Shown piece by piece: positions 10,225 through 23,100 of a DNA stretch of 64,000 nucleotides. Position 1 is the first letter of the stretch, and each line of letters opens with the position of its first letter. Under the pieces are notes generated by a model that had not been told where the DNA came from, did no database searches, and saw nothing but the letters and a program-made list of their open reading frames with translations. The stretch covers positions 744,001 through 808,000 of the forward strand of contig NW_008805070.1 of NCBI RefSeq assembly GCF_000004825.1. Direction: 5' to 3'. The stretch comes from Heterostelium album PN500. Its lineage: Eukaryota > Evosea > Eumycetozoa > Acytosteliales > Acytosteliaceae. Made by a program: the position numbers and the translations under genes.

Positions 10225-12735
10225 ATGGTCAAGTTCACTGTTGATAAGATCTCACAATCAATGAATGAAAGAAACAACATCCGTAATTTCTCAGTTATTG
10301 CTCATGTCGATCACGGTAAGACTACTCTGTCTGATTCGCTCGTTGCACGTGCCGGTATCATTCCAGAAGGTAAAGCCGGTGATCTCCGTTACCTGAGTGC
10401 ACGTGATGATGAAATTGCTCGTGGTATCACCATCAAGTCGTCCAGTGTCTCTTTGCACTTAGAGTTGCCAGAGTCTGCCCCATTGCCAGCTGGCTCAACT
10501 GACCGTCAATTCCTCCTCAATCTCATTGATTCTCCGGGTCACGTCGACTTCTCCTCTGAAGTTACTGCCGCCTTGCGTGTCACTGATGGTGCTCTTGTCG
10601 TTGTCGACGCCATCGAGGGTGTTTGTGTCCAAACCGAGACAGTCTTGCGTCAAGCATTGTCCGAGCGTATTGTACCAGTTCTCTTTGTTAACAAAATGGA
10701 TAGATTGTTCCTGGAACTCCAGGTCGCACCTGAGGATGCCTATCTTGCTCTTCGTAACGCCATTGAAGCTACCAATGCCGTCGTCCAAATGGGTGAGAAT
10801 CAAAAGATGCTCGACCCAAAGGTTGGAAACGTTGGTTTTGGTAGTGGATATCAAGGATGGGGATTTACTCTTGAAAACTGGGTAAAACTCTACGAAGCCA
10901 AGCTTGGACTCTCCAAGGAGAAGCTTCTCAATCGTCTCTGGGGTGACAACTTCTACGATAGCGTCACCAAGAAATGGGGACCAAATCAAACCTCTGAAGA
11001 TGGACGTACTCTCGAGCGTGGATTCTGTCGTCTCATCTACGAGCCACTGCGTGCTCTCATTCTCGCCGCCAAGGATGAGTCCAACATCGATAGTCTCATC
11101 GGAAAGTTGGACAACTTGGATATCAAGCTTTCCAAAGCCGAGCTGGAGTTGCGTGGTAAGGATCTTCTGAGAACTGTTATGAAGAAGTTCTTGCCTGCCG
11201 ATGAGTGTATTCTCTCAATGGTGGTGCATCATCTGCCTTCGCCGATAGTGGCGCAGCGGTACCGTACAGAGTCACTCTACACCGGTCCAATGGACGACGA
11301 GTGTGCTAAAGCAATGAAGGCTTGCGATCCAAACGGTCCAGTCATGATGTTCGTAAGCAAGATGATTCCATTCGGCGAACGTTTCGTTGCGTTCGGTCGT
11401 GTCTTCTCTGGAACCATCACCAGTGGTCAAACCGTTCGAATTCTCCAGCCTTCGTACGATCCCGAGACCAGTCCAAACGACTTCAACACCAAGAAGATCA
11501 CCAGTATAGTTTTGATGATGGGCCGTAAGAGTGAAACCATCGAAAGCTGTCCATGTGGTAATATTATTGGTTTGATGGGAATCGATCAATATCTCATTAA
11601 ATCGGGAACGATCACTTCTGCGCCAGAGGCAAGAGGTATTGTCTCCATGAAATTCTCTGTGTCTCCAGTGGTCAAGGTGGCAGTCAAACCAAAGGATCCA
11701 ACTCATCTTCCAAAGTTAGTAGAAGGTATCCGTAAGGTTATCAAAACCGATCCGGCCATTCAACACTACACCGCTAACACTGGTGAGCAAGTCCTGGCGA
11801 CAGTTGGTGAACTCCAACTCGAAATTTGTCTCAAAGATCTACAAGAGTATTCCAACTGTGAAATCGAAGCATCCAATCCAGTGGTAAGCTATCGTGAGAC
11901 TGTTCAAGGAACATCACCTGTCTGCATGGCCAAATCGGCCAACAAGCACAATCGTATCTATGTCAGTGCCTCTCCACTCGGTGCCGAGCTCGCCAACCAG
12001 ATCGAATCGAAAGAACTCGATCCAAACAGCAATGACATTGCCGGAAGAACACAATTCCTCGTGAGAAACCACAGCTGGGAAGCGAATGAAGCCAAGCAAA
12101 TCTGGTCGTTCGGTCCAAACCTGAATGGACCAAACATGTTCCTCGACCGAACTGTCGGAACGCAGTACCTCAATGAAGTGCGTGACTCGATTGTCCAGGG
12201 ATTCCAGTGGGCATCGAAAGAAGGTGTTCTATGTTCCGAAGAGATGTATGGTGTTCGTTTCGATATGTCTGATATCACACTGATCGCCGACGGTGCACAT
12301 CGTCGTGTTGCCCAAATCATGCCGGCATCGCGTAAGGTTCTCTACGCCGCCGAACTTTCCGCTCAGCCACGTCTGTTGGAACCGATGTATCTTGTCGATA
12401 TCCAAGCACCGTCGAGAGTACTCAAAGGTGTGCACAAGTGTCTAAATCGTCGTCGTGGTGTCACCATCTCTGAAGAAGAGAAGCTCGGTATGAATGGAGT
12501 GTTCTCAATCCGTGCACATCTACCCGTTTCCGAATCGTTTGGATTCAGTGCCTATCTCCAATCTGAAACCAGTGGTTTGGCTTTCCTCCAAATGACATTC
12601 GATCACTGGTCGATGATGTCTCAAGATCCACTCGAACCAAATTCAGTCACCAACAAGATCGTCCAAGACATCCGTATAAGAAAAGGTTTAAGACAAGAGA
12701 TTCCACCACTCAACGAATTTTTAGATCGTCTCTAA
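10225..12735 (+). CDS. Elongation factor 2 paralog with altered diphthamide loop
   Basis: Single-exon 836-residue EF-2-family translocation GTPase, the usual eEF2 length. Domain I is intact: HVDHGKTTL (P-loop), RGITIKSSS (switch I), DSPGHVDF (switch II) and NKMDR. Domains II-V follow in order to the C-terminal LNEFLDRL. The domain IV tip, however, reads ADGAHRRVAQIMPASRK (about 12284-12335) where eEF2 has DAIHRGGGQIIPTARR: the His that becomes diphthamide is kept but all three Gly are replaced (R, V, A). Codon use is strongly biased to G/C-ending codons, suggesting high expression and no pseudogene decay. It is probably a paralog beside a normal EF-2 elsewhere, but that cannot be seen here. 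Either a specialised EF-2 or a ribosome-associated GTPase without diphthamide. Confidence 0.92.
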   Translation: MVKFTVDKISQSMNERNNIRNFSVIAHVDHGKTTLSDSLVARAGIIPEGKAGDLRYLSARDDEIARGITIKSSSVSLHLELPESAPLPAGSTDRQFLLNLIDSPGHVDFSSEVTAALRVTDGALVVVDAIEGVCVQTETVLRQALSERIVPVLFVNKMDRLFLELQVAPEDAYLALRNAIEATNAVVQMGENQKMLDPKVGNVGFGSGYQGWGFTLENWVKLYEAKLGLSKEKLLNRLWGDNFYDSVTKKWGPNQTSEDGRTLERGFCRLIYEPLRALILAAKDESNIDSLIGKLDNLDIKLSKAELELRGKDLLRTVMKKFLPADECILSMVVHHLPSPIVAQRYRTESLYTGPMDDECAKAMKACDPNGPVMMFVSKMIPFGERFVAFGRVFSGTITSGQTVRILQPSYDPETSPNDFNTKKITSIVLMMGRKSETIESCPCGNIIGLMGIDQYLIKSGTITSAPEARGIVSMKFSVSPVVKVAVKPKDPTHLPKLVEGIRKVIKTDPAIQHYTANTGEQVLATVGELQLEICLKDLQEYSNCEIEASNPVVSYRETVQGTSPVCMAKSANKHNRIYVSASPLGAELANQIESKELDPNSNDIAGRTQFLVRNHSWEANEAKQIWSFGPNLNGPNMFLDRTVGTQYLNEVRDSIVQGFQWASKEGVLCSEEMYGVRFDMSDITLIADGAHRRVAQIMPASRKVLYAAELSAQPRLLEPMYLVDIQAPSRVLKGVHKCLNRRRGVTISEEEKLGMNGVFSIRAHLPVSESFGFSAYLQSETSGLAFLQMTFDHWSMMSQDPLEPNSVTNKIVQDIRIRKGLRQEIPPLNEFLDRL

Positions 12736-13037
12736 GCGTGCATCCAAAAACTATAAATTTAATAAATCAATCACGATCTTGTGATTTAATTTAACTATAT
12801 TTATTATTATTATGTTTTGTTCTAAATTCACTTTTTGAAATATCTTTAATTATAATAAAAACAATCATAAAAATAAACAATAGTCTTACTATTATATATA
12901 TAGAAAAGATGATTGTGTTTTTACTCACCAACTTGTGGCCCACCTAAGTCACTTGGCAGTCAAAAAAAAAAATATTGAAGTTCTCATTTTATTTAATTTA
13001 AAGAACATTTTTTTTTTTAAATAAATTTATTAATTAA
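12736..13037. other. Short intergenic region
   Basis: Contains the EF-2 3' end and, at about 12929-12962, a small GC-richer patch (ACTTGTGGCCCACC and on to CACTTGGCAG) in otherwise AT-rich DNA with no coding sense. No gene seen. Confidence 0.5.
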
Positions 13038-15240
13038 ATGTATATATATAATAAAATAAGTGTTTATAGGAGTAGTAGTAGTACCTATGGTAGTTATTTA
13101 TATATAATATTATTGTTTTATTTATGTTCAATAGTGGTGATTGCACAGCATGATCATGATGATGATGATCACGTTCACTCAAAGTCTGATACATTCACAT
13201 CGACCTTTGCATTCGAACATCCAATCAATATCAATGTAAAGTTGGTTGGTTTCACCACTTCAAATTATAATGATCTACAAAAGCTGTTGAATCACTTGGA
13301 TAATACAAATATACCTACCATATTGACACCTGTAGGTTTGTTCTCATACTTTTACACAAGATCAAATCATTTGATTGATGACGATAATGATGATGATGAT
13401 GTTGAAATAATAACTAACAAAATTCATTGATTAAATTAATAGTATTCAACTATACCTTTTATTAAACAAAAATATTTATATTTCGTATCGACTGCATCGA
13501 TACAACTTAAAGATAACATACAGAATGCCATTAAGAATGGTTTGGCAAAGAGAGAGGTTATACATCCATCGATGGCTATCACCACACTACCGTATGTCAC
13601 CGTTGACAAGTTGGTATGGAATGACTATGTAACTGAGAAATCCAACGCCTATACGATCTACATAATCAACAGTGATCTGGGAGAGCGATACACCTACTCT
13701 CAGTTACCGATCATCACACACGCCGACAACCGTACACTCCTTTGCACTACCAAAGTATGGCAATCGATGGCACCCAACTTGAAAGCTAGTTCCTCCACCG
13801 GAGCTGCACAGGGCGAAGGAAGATATATGTGGATTGACTTGGGTGCAGACACTCCGTCGTACGGTCCGCTCACCAAGGGTACAGGTTCCATCCTCCCGGA
13901 CACGCTTCCAAACCGACGAACCGGTAGCAACACCAATGAATTCCTCTACAACATCGCAACGTTCATTCATCACTCGACAAGACAGCTGATCACTCCGGTG
14001 GTGAGTCACGCTTCCAACTACCACTGGACGGAGCTCGAGGTTCGTCTGATCATGGTGCACGACCATCAAGTCGGCATGATCGAGCAATCCGAGAATTTCG
14101 ATTGGCCAGCGATACAGGGTGAACTCTCTAGAATCAAAAGACTACCGCACCAATCGATTACCTTTTCAAAGGCAGAGATCTCGTTGTTGGACAATGTACA
14201 CGCCGCTCAGGCGAAACAGTCATCGCTCAGAGTTCATCACTCTGGCACCAAAGGAACACAACAATATCTAGACTCCAAGGAGCTACACTACTGGTTGAAA
14301 CAACACAACCTTCAATTCGTACCAGAGCTTGACTATCGTAACAACCGACTCATTATACCAGTGTTTTTGTTTGACATTTCATTTAAAGATCTGCTATTAC
14401 TCGATCGTACACATCAAGCAGTCAGTTTCAACGACATGGTCATTGCAATTCAAACTCAATCTCAAAGAATATCTGATTTCAAGTAAGTATAGTTATATCT
14501 ATAATTAACTAAATAGAAAGTGTTTGACCAATTAATCATAAACTTTAGGTGTGATCAAATTTTACAAATAGATGCCACAGATGCAACAAGACCAGTGTTA
14601 GCATCATTATTAGAAACAATATGGGGTATTTCACCGACTCAGTTATCATTAGCAAAGAACAGTGATACACCGGATTTCAATTATATTTGGTCGTTAGGAT
14701 TCAATCCTTTCAGTATATTCTCACCACATAAATCGATTAGTTTCTCACAGGCCGATGCTGCAATTAGAAACATTGTATATTTCAATATAGTAGATTCACT
14801 AGTATATTTACAAGCTGTTTATCAACATATTGATGTATGTTAACAATTATTATTATTAATCATTTAAATGATAAGTTTTATTGATGTTTTGTTTTTTTAT
14901 TTATTTATAGGATGATGAAACATGGGAAGAGTTTAGTAAATCAAATCCAGGAATTCAATCTATTTATCAATTAAAGCAGAAGATTCATGAGATATTGCAT
15001 GAAGTCGGACAGGATCTTTCTAATCACCAAGAAGCAGAGGCATTCGAAAAGGTAAACTCTTTGCAATCACTGATCCAACAACTCACAGAAACCATCTACA
15101 TCAACCACAAAACAAGACATTCATTTTTAGATTGTCAACAGTCATCTATAGTATGGTCAGAGCTAATCAGTGTTGGTATAACAGTATCGCTAGCATTGAT
15201 ATTAGCTCAAAAAGTTTTAAAAAATAAATACTCATTCTAA
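13038..15240 (+). CDS. Type I membrane protein resembling plant SPOT1-like/DUF7906 proteins
   Basis: Four exons (13038-13400, 13443-14482, 14549-14834, 14911-15240) give 672 residues. Seen: an N-terminal signal sequence around YIILLFYLCSIVVIAQ, an acidic His/Asp linker, a large lumenal region, and a single membrane helix near the C-terminus (ISVGITVSLALILAQ) with a short basic tail, so a type I topology. The core PVFLFDISFKDLLLLDRTHQAVSFNDMV and the WGISPTQLS / WSLGFNPFSIF segments resemble a family best known from plants (SPOT1-type, DUF7906), as far as I recall; function there is unclear and seems tied to the secretory pathway. The first intron is only 42 nt with an unusual GTTGAA donor and a TAACTAAC branch-like site. 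The tail faces the RING gene end to end, about 50 bp apart. Confidence 0.7.
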
Positions 15241-15291
15241 ATAATGACAATTGTTCTTTATAATGATGTAATAAAATAATATTTATATATT

Positions 15292-17318
15292 TTATTCAGT
15301 AATTGATTGTTTATCGATAGGACATATCTTATTAACTTTCAGCCATTGATCTATACACTATATATAATATATTTAAACAATTGTTATTACTTATTAGTAT
15401 TAAATAAAGTTAAATAAAACTTACGTCAATATGAAAGAAATGTAAACATGGTAAAGTTTTAACTTCTTCATTAACCTCCATTTGTGATAAACAGATACAA
15501 CAGGTTTCAATCTTTGTGTTTTTCTCTATCTTTCTTATTGGTAGAGTCTTTATAGATTGTATATTGGCACCCTTATTATTTACATTTTCATCTAATCTTA
15601 ACAACATTTCATAATCATTCTCATTGAAATCTCTGTATTGATATTGAAACAATCGTACGAATTAGTAATCTATAATCATCTATGGTGGTCTATTAAATAA
15701 CTTACCTATTGATTGCCATCAAGTTGAAGAGATTCGGATCGACTTGTGGATGTCCATGTGCATGAGCATGTGGATGATAATGATGGTGACGTTGATTCTG
15801 TTGCTGTTGGAATCTTTCATATATTCTATGATTGATTGCACGTTGGTGAAGTTGACGGTTCAATTCTTGATGGGTTTGTTGCTGTTGTTGTTGTTGTTGT
15901 TCTAATTGTTGGAACTGCAGTTGAAGTTGGAGTGCGACCTGATAGTCCAATTGCTCTTGTACATGTTGTTGGTTATTATTAGTATTACGATGATTGTGAT
16001 TATGATTGTTATGACGATGGTTTGCGCGTGGTGGTGTATCCGTTATGCTTATTGCCAATGCCAATTCGTTGTCAAGGTCAGTCGTTCCATTATCATTTAC
16101 AGTAGCAAGGTTATTATTTAAATGTACATTGTTATTACGATTGTTTGTGGTAGTTGTAGTGGTGGTGGTAGTCGTTGATCGTTTGTTGGATTTTCTTGCA
16201 GCTCTTTGAGGAGGTGGAGGGGCATGTGATTGTACAACTGGTGGCGCAGTATTGTTTCTTCGTAACTCTGGTAAAGCTCGGTTGTTGTTGGTGGTGGTGG
16301 TAGTGGTCGAGGAGGAGCTGGCACTGTTATTTCTCTGAGCTGTTCCACTTCTAGTAATTGGATGACTAGAAGTCATATTCAATCTGCTGCCGCTGCTACT
16401 ATGATTATTATTATGAATGATTGGAACTGAATTATAAACAAGTTGTTCTGGATTTCTTTTAGGTCTATTGTTTGATGATGACGATGATGATGATGTAGTC
16501 GTTGTTGTTGTAGTGGTTGTAGTAGTTGTTGGAGTATTTTCTTCATCACTATCATCAACTACAATTGTATTATTATCATTGTTATCATTATTATTATGAT
16601 GGTGTGTATTTCCACTGCCATTAACATTGTTGGTATGAGAATATCCATTATGATTACTATTCTTTCCATGACCATTATGCCTGCTGTTATTATTGTTATT
16701 ATTCTGATTCTGATAATGATACATATTTGTTTGAAACTCTATCTTTGGTCTCTTATGTTGTGTTTCTTTCTTTCTCTCTTCCTCTTCCTGTTGATAGTCA
16801 TTAAACAACTTGAAATACTTTGAATCCTTTTCTTCTTCTTTTTCAACAATATTGCCATTATTATTATTATTGTTGTTATTATTATTATCTTCGTATCTAC
16901 CTCTTTTTCCGTTGATTATAGGTATGATATCTTCTTCCTCTAAAGTATCTTCATCGTCATAGGTATTATTACTGTTTTCACCATCGGAATTCTCTTCATG
17001 TTCAAAAGAGTGTCTACTTCCCAAAGGTGATCCACCACCTACTTTTCCGCCATTCATTTGTTTCTTCTTTTTATTAAACTCTGAATAACTTGACATTATC
17101 GGTATAACTTTACTTTTACCACCTCTGTTATTGTTATTATGATTACTGTTACTACTATTATTATTATTGTTGTTAAAAGTTAATATAGGTTTACCTAATT
17201 TCTTTCTGTTTGATATATTCTTAAATGAAGATGAAGATGATGAAGATAAAGTTGTTGAGGTTGTAGCTTTTGAATGACTAAAATCATCTTCTTCTAAATC
17301 ATTAATATAATTTAACAT
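15292..17318 (-). CDS. RING-H2 ubiquitin ligase with long low-complexity N-terminus
   Basis: Three exons, transcribed leftward: about 17318-15703, 15633-15425 and 15357-15292. The first exon is dominated by Asn, Thr, Ser, Gln and His runs with short basic patches and gives no domain. After splicing, NRDFNENDYEMLLRLDEN leads into the RING: CCICLSQM, then LPCLHFFHIDC, IDQWLKVNKICPID and the stop, giving C-x2-C ... C-x-H-x2-H-x2-C ... C-P-x-x. The DF-ED-YE-LLRLDE leader is typical of Arkadia/RNF6-type E3 ligases. The last exon is small (about 66 nt); its first codon completes the zinc ligand Cys. Likely nuclear or cytosolic E3; substrates unknown. Confidence 0.85.
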
Positions 17319-17691
17319 CTTAAAACAGATGTCTGTGTGAATATATATATAATATTATTATTATTATTTATACAAATATCTATCTCTCTTATTTTCTGCT
17401 ATAATGCTTGTTATCTGTATTCAAAATGAAAATGAATTTTTTTTTTGGGAAATTTTTTAATTTTAAAATATTTTTTTTCAAAAAAATTAAACTTAAATAG
17501 ATAATTTTAACTGTATCCAAAATAAAGTTTCATATGATAGATATTTAAAGTAATATTTAAAAGGATAACCAATTTTTTAAAGATATTGGAAAAAAATAGA
17601 GATAGTACTGAAAAGCTTTTGGAAAATTTAAACAAATATATAATAAAAAGAATATAAGTTAAATTAATCAATAAGTATGCTATTTTTAGTT
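17319..17691. other. Intergenic region
   Basis: AT-rich promoter region of the RING gene and 3' region of the FNIP gene. Nothing else seen. Confidence 0.6.
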
Positions 17692-19448
17692 TTATTTAAA
17701 TTTTTCTAAAAATTTTGATTGACTTATGAATCCACCAACTAAATTATTATTGGAAACGAATAGCTTTTCTTCATTCTGTAATAATCTTAATTTGTATTTA
17801 CAATCTGAAATTGTAATATCCATACTTCGAAGAGACTTTGGTAGGTTAAATTGATTCTCTTGTAGCAAATCTACTGAACCAATTACTAAAGACTTGATTT
17901 CTGAATTTGAAAAATTAATCTTTTGGTTGAATCCCTTTCCAAGAACAAGATGTTTCAATTTCCCTGGAAGTTGATCTAGTTTTTGATTAAAGTTATTTCC
18001 AAATACCAGATTTTTCAAAGTAGCAGGCAGTGATTGAGAAATTTCATGATTGAATTTCTCTCCAAACTCCAATGATTCCAAGCCATCTGGTAGATCACTT
18101 GCTTCTATTGAATTGTCAAAATTAGTTCCAAACTTGATTGATTTTATAGAATTCATATGACTGAATGTCTCTGAAATGGGCATATTAAAAGTCTTTCCAA
18201 ATTCAATGAAGTTCAAACCTGAGGGTAAAACACCATTGCTTTGGAGGTTCTGATTAAAAGAGTCGCCAAATTTAATTTTTCTAACTGATGTCGGTATCAC
18301 TTCATGACTGATAAGTTTATCAAATGAATTTCCAAATGAAATTTCCACTACACCATTTGGTATCGATCCTGGGACCATTCGTTGATTATAGACATCTCCA
18401 AAATGTAGGAATCTAATACTGCTCGGTAGTGAATCCACAGGAATCTCTTGATTAAAGTAATCCACCAAAAAAAGAGTCTGAACAAAATCAGGAACAGGAA
18501 GTTCGATTATAGAGGACACACTTAGATTCCTTACTGACTTTGGAATAGCTCCATATTGTATTCTATATGAATAAATATGGAGAGTTTCAATAAGGTGATC
18601 TTCAATAGGAATTAAAGACTTGTGAAATCTGCAACCCAAATGCAATCTCCTCACTGATTTTGGAATAAATTGAAGATTTTGGTCAAATCCCCAACCGAAA
18701 ATTAACTTTTCAATTGAGTTTGGTAAGACCCCTTCTTCAATCGGTTGGTTGAAAAGTACGGACGTATGTAGCTCTTTGACTCCATTTGGAATGGCTCCTT
18801 TAATGATTGGTTGATTGAAATAGTATCCAAATTTCAATATCTTTACACTCGAAGGAATGCTACCAACCTCCAATGTTTGATTGAATTGATCACCAAACTC
18901 CAAATATTCTACACCATCAGGAATTGATCCAATCAACAAAGGTTGATTAAATTTGGAACCAAATGATAGATATTTCAAATTTGGGGGCAATACATTTAAT
19001 TCAATAGGTTGATTGAATTCATATCCAAATTTTAGATGTAAAGTTGCTTTTGGGAGGGTATGATCTTCCAATTTTTCATTAAATAAATTATTTAATTTAA
19101 TATGTCTACTATTAAATTTATTTAATGTATTTCTTTCAAATTCTATGGTAAATGGAATTAGTTATTTTTTAAATAAAAAGAACTATTTTAGTTTAACTTA
19201 CCACTAAAATTTGATAGTTTTATATTTTTATAATTTACTTTATTTAGATATGTGAGAATTGATGATTTAAAATAGAAAATAGAGTGCTGTTGATAATATT
19301 CATAGTTTTTTTCTAAAGTTTGTACATTAAGATTGATTATTTGGTCTCTATCTTTGTACCATTGTTTACAAGAAAAAATAATAGATATTCTATCAATATT
19401 GGAATCCAAAAATTCCATTATTTTATTTAATATTATATAAGGAATCAT
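17692..19448 (-). CDS. F-box-like / FNIP-repeat protein
   Basis: Two exons (19448-19202 and 19142-17692) give 565 residues. The N-terminal 60 residues (IPYIILNKIMEFLDSNIDR, then CKQWYKDRD) look like a dictyostelid F-box-like domain. The rest is at least 16 tandem FNIP units of about 22 residues with the pattern P-ssvk-L-x-FG-x-FNQPI, a leucine-rich-repeat-like solenoid greatly expanded in dictyostelids. A few units are degenerate (QYGAIPKSVRNL). Likely a substrate receptor of an SCF-type ligase if the F-box call is right. Divergently arranged with the kinase gene at 20181. Confidence 0.88.
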
Positions 19449-20180
19449 TATTTGTTTGTTTTTTTTATTATTTTATATAAATAACTTATTATTATTGTGA
19501 TAAATAAAAAAATGATATTATTGTTAAGAAGAAGGATATCAAAAGGTTGATCCTGTTACACTTAGTGAAATTCTTTATTTATATTTTAATTTATATTTTT
19601 TTTGGTCTAACAAAATCGGTTCAACATGTTGAATCTGGGAAAATCTTTTTTAATAAACTTATTTAGAAAGATCATCTCATAATAAGTTACTTTGCAACAA
19701 CCAAAAATTCAAATTTGAAAAACAAAAAAAATTACAAACTGTCTTATCAAAACACCCCTAATTTTCAAAAAAATCCTGACATATTATCAAAAAATTACTA
19801 TTTTAGTCAATATCTTTTGACACTGTCTTCCAACTAGTAAATTAACTTTGAACATACATACATACATACATACACACACCCATATTTTATACCAAAATAA
19901 TAAAACAACTTTATAAAAAACAATAAATCAATTTACAATCTTACCACACAAATCAATCATAAAAAAAAAAAAAAAAAAGTTAAAAAAAAAAAACAATAAA
20001 TTGTAATACAAAAACAATAATTTTTGCACTTATCAAATAAGTTTATTTTAATTCATCTTGTCTTGTCTTTTGTGTGTTGTATTTATATATTGTATTATAT
20101 TATATTGTATGTATGTATATATATATATGTAGGAGGTTTTGTAGAATAAAGATCAGTAGTAGTAGTAAGTAGAAGATAAG
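19449..20180. other. Divergent intergenic region
   Basis: Shared 5' region of the FNIP gene (leftward) and the kinase gene (rightward). Contains a CATA microsatellite (about 19855-19880), long A runs around 19965-19995 and a TATA-like TATATATATATGTAG at about 20117. No gene seen. Confidence 0.6.
19852..19882. repeat. (CATA)n microsatellite
   Basis: Tandem CATA units followed by CACACACA. Confidence 0.8.
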
Positions 20181-23100
20181 ATGATGGAGTTCAGAAGAAA
20201 GAATAGAAGTGTAACACCATCATCAAAGTATGATGCGGTAGATCTACAGCTGTCGACGTTACACTCTATGGTGAATCCACACCACGCCAAACATCATCAA
20301 CAACAGAACGGAAGTACAACTACACTCTTTGTAAAAGAAGGAATACCCCTACTCGAATCACTACGCGACCGAACTAAATCGATGGACGCATCCGAAAAGA
20401 ATTTCTGTATCAGTCGTGGTGCTATCACTATTTTAATTCAATGTATTTGTTATTGTGGCAAGAATAATCATTCCACTGAAATCGTATTAGAGGTAACCAG
20501 TTTAACTATACTTTTTTATTTAATCTGATAAATATATATATATATCACTAACTCTATTCTACTTCTAAATATATATATATAATATAAAATTATTAGATAT
20601 GTCAATATTTAATAGATAACAGTCATGAAGCATCAAGATTATTTTGTAAACAATTGATTCAACATCTTTATGATGATATCGAATGTATAGGTACTGCAGA
20701 ATCACTACCTAAACTAATATCATTATATCCATTGAGATCTGTAAGTTTATTATTATTATATAAATGTGATTAACAATAATATTAATACCTCTCTACTTTT
20801 AGATATTCATTGAAGATCTTTGTATACCAAGATTGTTGGAGATATATTATAAAGGATCGGTTACATTGGCAAACAAGAGGAATTCATATGCTTTAGATAA
20901 ACCATTGGAGACGCCACCCGGTGGCTACTCTGACCTTTTGTTGAATACATCGAGTGGTCAGAGCAATAGATTGAACAACAACAATACAACAGGAAATAAT
21001 AATAATAATCTAGGTACACTACGTCGAACTTTGAGAGACTTATCGTTGTCCTCTTCGAATAAACTCGATGAAAGTAATAATGGAAGTAACTATTCGTCAC
21101 CGGCGGAATCACCAATCTTTTCGAGTCAGACTTCGCCAACCACCATGTTAATTCCACCATTGTCAGCAATAAATAACAACAATTCAAATACTTCACCGTC
21201 AGCTATCTCACCTACTAGCGCATCCACCACTATCATTCCCTCGCTGAAAATGTCAAAGCCTATCATTCCGAAATTGAATTTACCGATTCGAGTGGAGAGC
21301 AGTGCCAAGATGACACGTTCATCTCGTAGACGTGACGACTCTAATTCCTCTACGAGAAGTCACACCTGTGAAATCGGTAAAGTAGAAACAAACTCTACCA
21401 AAGAACTTAGTGATATTGCTTCTAAACTAGGTGAAACATGTAAATATCTATATATATCATTCATTAGTTTATTTCGGTATTATATTGTTTATTAACCTAA
21501 TGGTTACTATTTTAATTATTTTTAGATATGACATCAGATTTAACAGCATTAATATCATATAAACAGGTGGTAGATGCACACTTTACATCTACAACGCTAA
21601 AGAGAAATAGCTATGCACCAAAGAAATTTGTGATACCAGATACACCAACTTCAGAATCGAATGTATCGGTGTCACCCGATCTCCAAACCATTAAGAATTC
21701 CAATCTCTACAAGGTTAGATGTTGCATATTGAGAGCGGTTATTGCGTCGACCTCTTACAATCTCTGGATGCTTCAGTATGTCAACAATCCAATGAACTTG
21801 ATATACTCTGAGATAATAATGGTCTACAAAGGACTGATTCCCGCCGATATGGAGTTCCTACAGTTGATATTCCAGTTGGCCAATAACTGGGCCGACTATG
21901 TCGAGTATATCCATCGTATACGATGGAACGACATCACCAAAGACATGGTTCCCGAGCGTAAAGGTTCCTTCAGAAAGAAACTAGACATCCTACTCTGGCG
22001 TATCAACAATAATATAATGAATGTTATCCAAACCAATTACATTGGCGATCTTGAGTATCAGTTGCATATGCTCGCCGACTACGTGCAGTTCTGTCCAACC
22101 AGAATCATGCCATCGCAAGTAGTCGACGTCTGCATTGAGGTACTGCTGAAGATCAAGCATTATCTCTTCAAGGGCAGACTGACATCGGAGCGCTTCAAAG
22201 ACATCTACATCATTCACTACTTGCTCTGCGTATTCGACGAGATCATCACCCAGAATATGCATCCACCGCTCAACGAGCTGCTCATGGCAATCTTTTTGGA
22301 GCGCGACGACACCTTCCACTTTCTCAAACACTACACTCAGTATCTGCTGGCAAACGACGGAATCGACCGTGAATTTGCGAGACAGCAACACCACCACTAT
22401 CTCAGTGACCGCAAGCAGATGCTTATTGAACTGCGTTGTAGAGTCATCAAGCATCATGCGATATGCGTCGACATGCTGAAGCGAACACTCGGTGAGTCTG
22501 GATCAGACGACAACAACAACTACTACAACAACAGCAATATCAACAACATCAACAACAACAACAACAACAATAACAACAATAACAATAACAATAACATGTT
22601 TGCCTCGGATCTAGTTAAAAAGATGGACTACCTATTGATTCCTACCGGTGGAATCATCCTGCCATTCCTACAGGCTTCCAACTTTTTCCAGAACTATCAA
22701 GTGAAAAAACAAATGCTAGAGTTTCTTAGTACCATTTTTTCATTCAAAAAGAATCCATTTACAAAAAAGAAACTTTATATCGATGCATATATAAGGTAAG
22801 TTTATCAACAGGTTGTAAATGATTATTTATTTAGAATTATTACTAATGAACTCTTATGATTCTATTTCTCCAAGTTATTTTTATATTAGTTTTATTAAAT
22901 TGTATAATAATTATGTTATTGATGCACAAACATTAACTCTATGTAAATTATTTTTAAATATATTAATTGCATTTTCTATAAAGTATGTATACATAAATTG
23001 TTAAGTAATCAAATTTTAGTTACTAACTTTTAGAAAATTTTTAATTAGTAAAAATGAAAAGATAACAATGAAATTCTATCAGTTGAGAACAATGGATTTC

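Noticed and set aside
10495-12320. Long open frames antisense to the EF-2 paralog
   Set aside because: They result from the codon bias of the sense gene; no domain or splice logic.
13140-13165. His/Asp-rich tract in the SPOT1-like protein as a metal-binding site
   Set aside because: It is a GAT/CAT codon run, common low-complexity sequence in dictyostelids, with no ligand spacing.
15906-16823. Hydrophobic open frames on the plus strand opposite the RING gene
   Set aside because: They are antisense readings of Asn/His/Gln codon runs.
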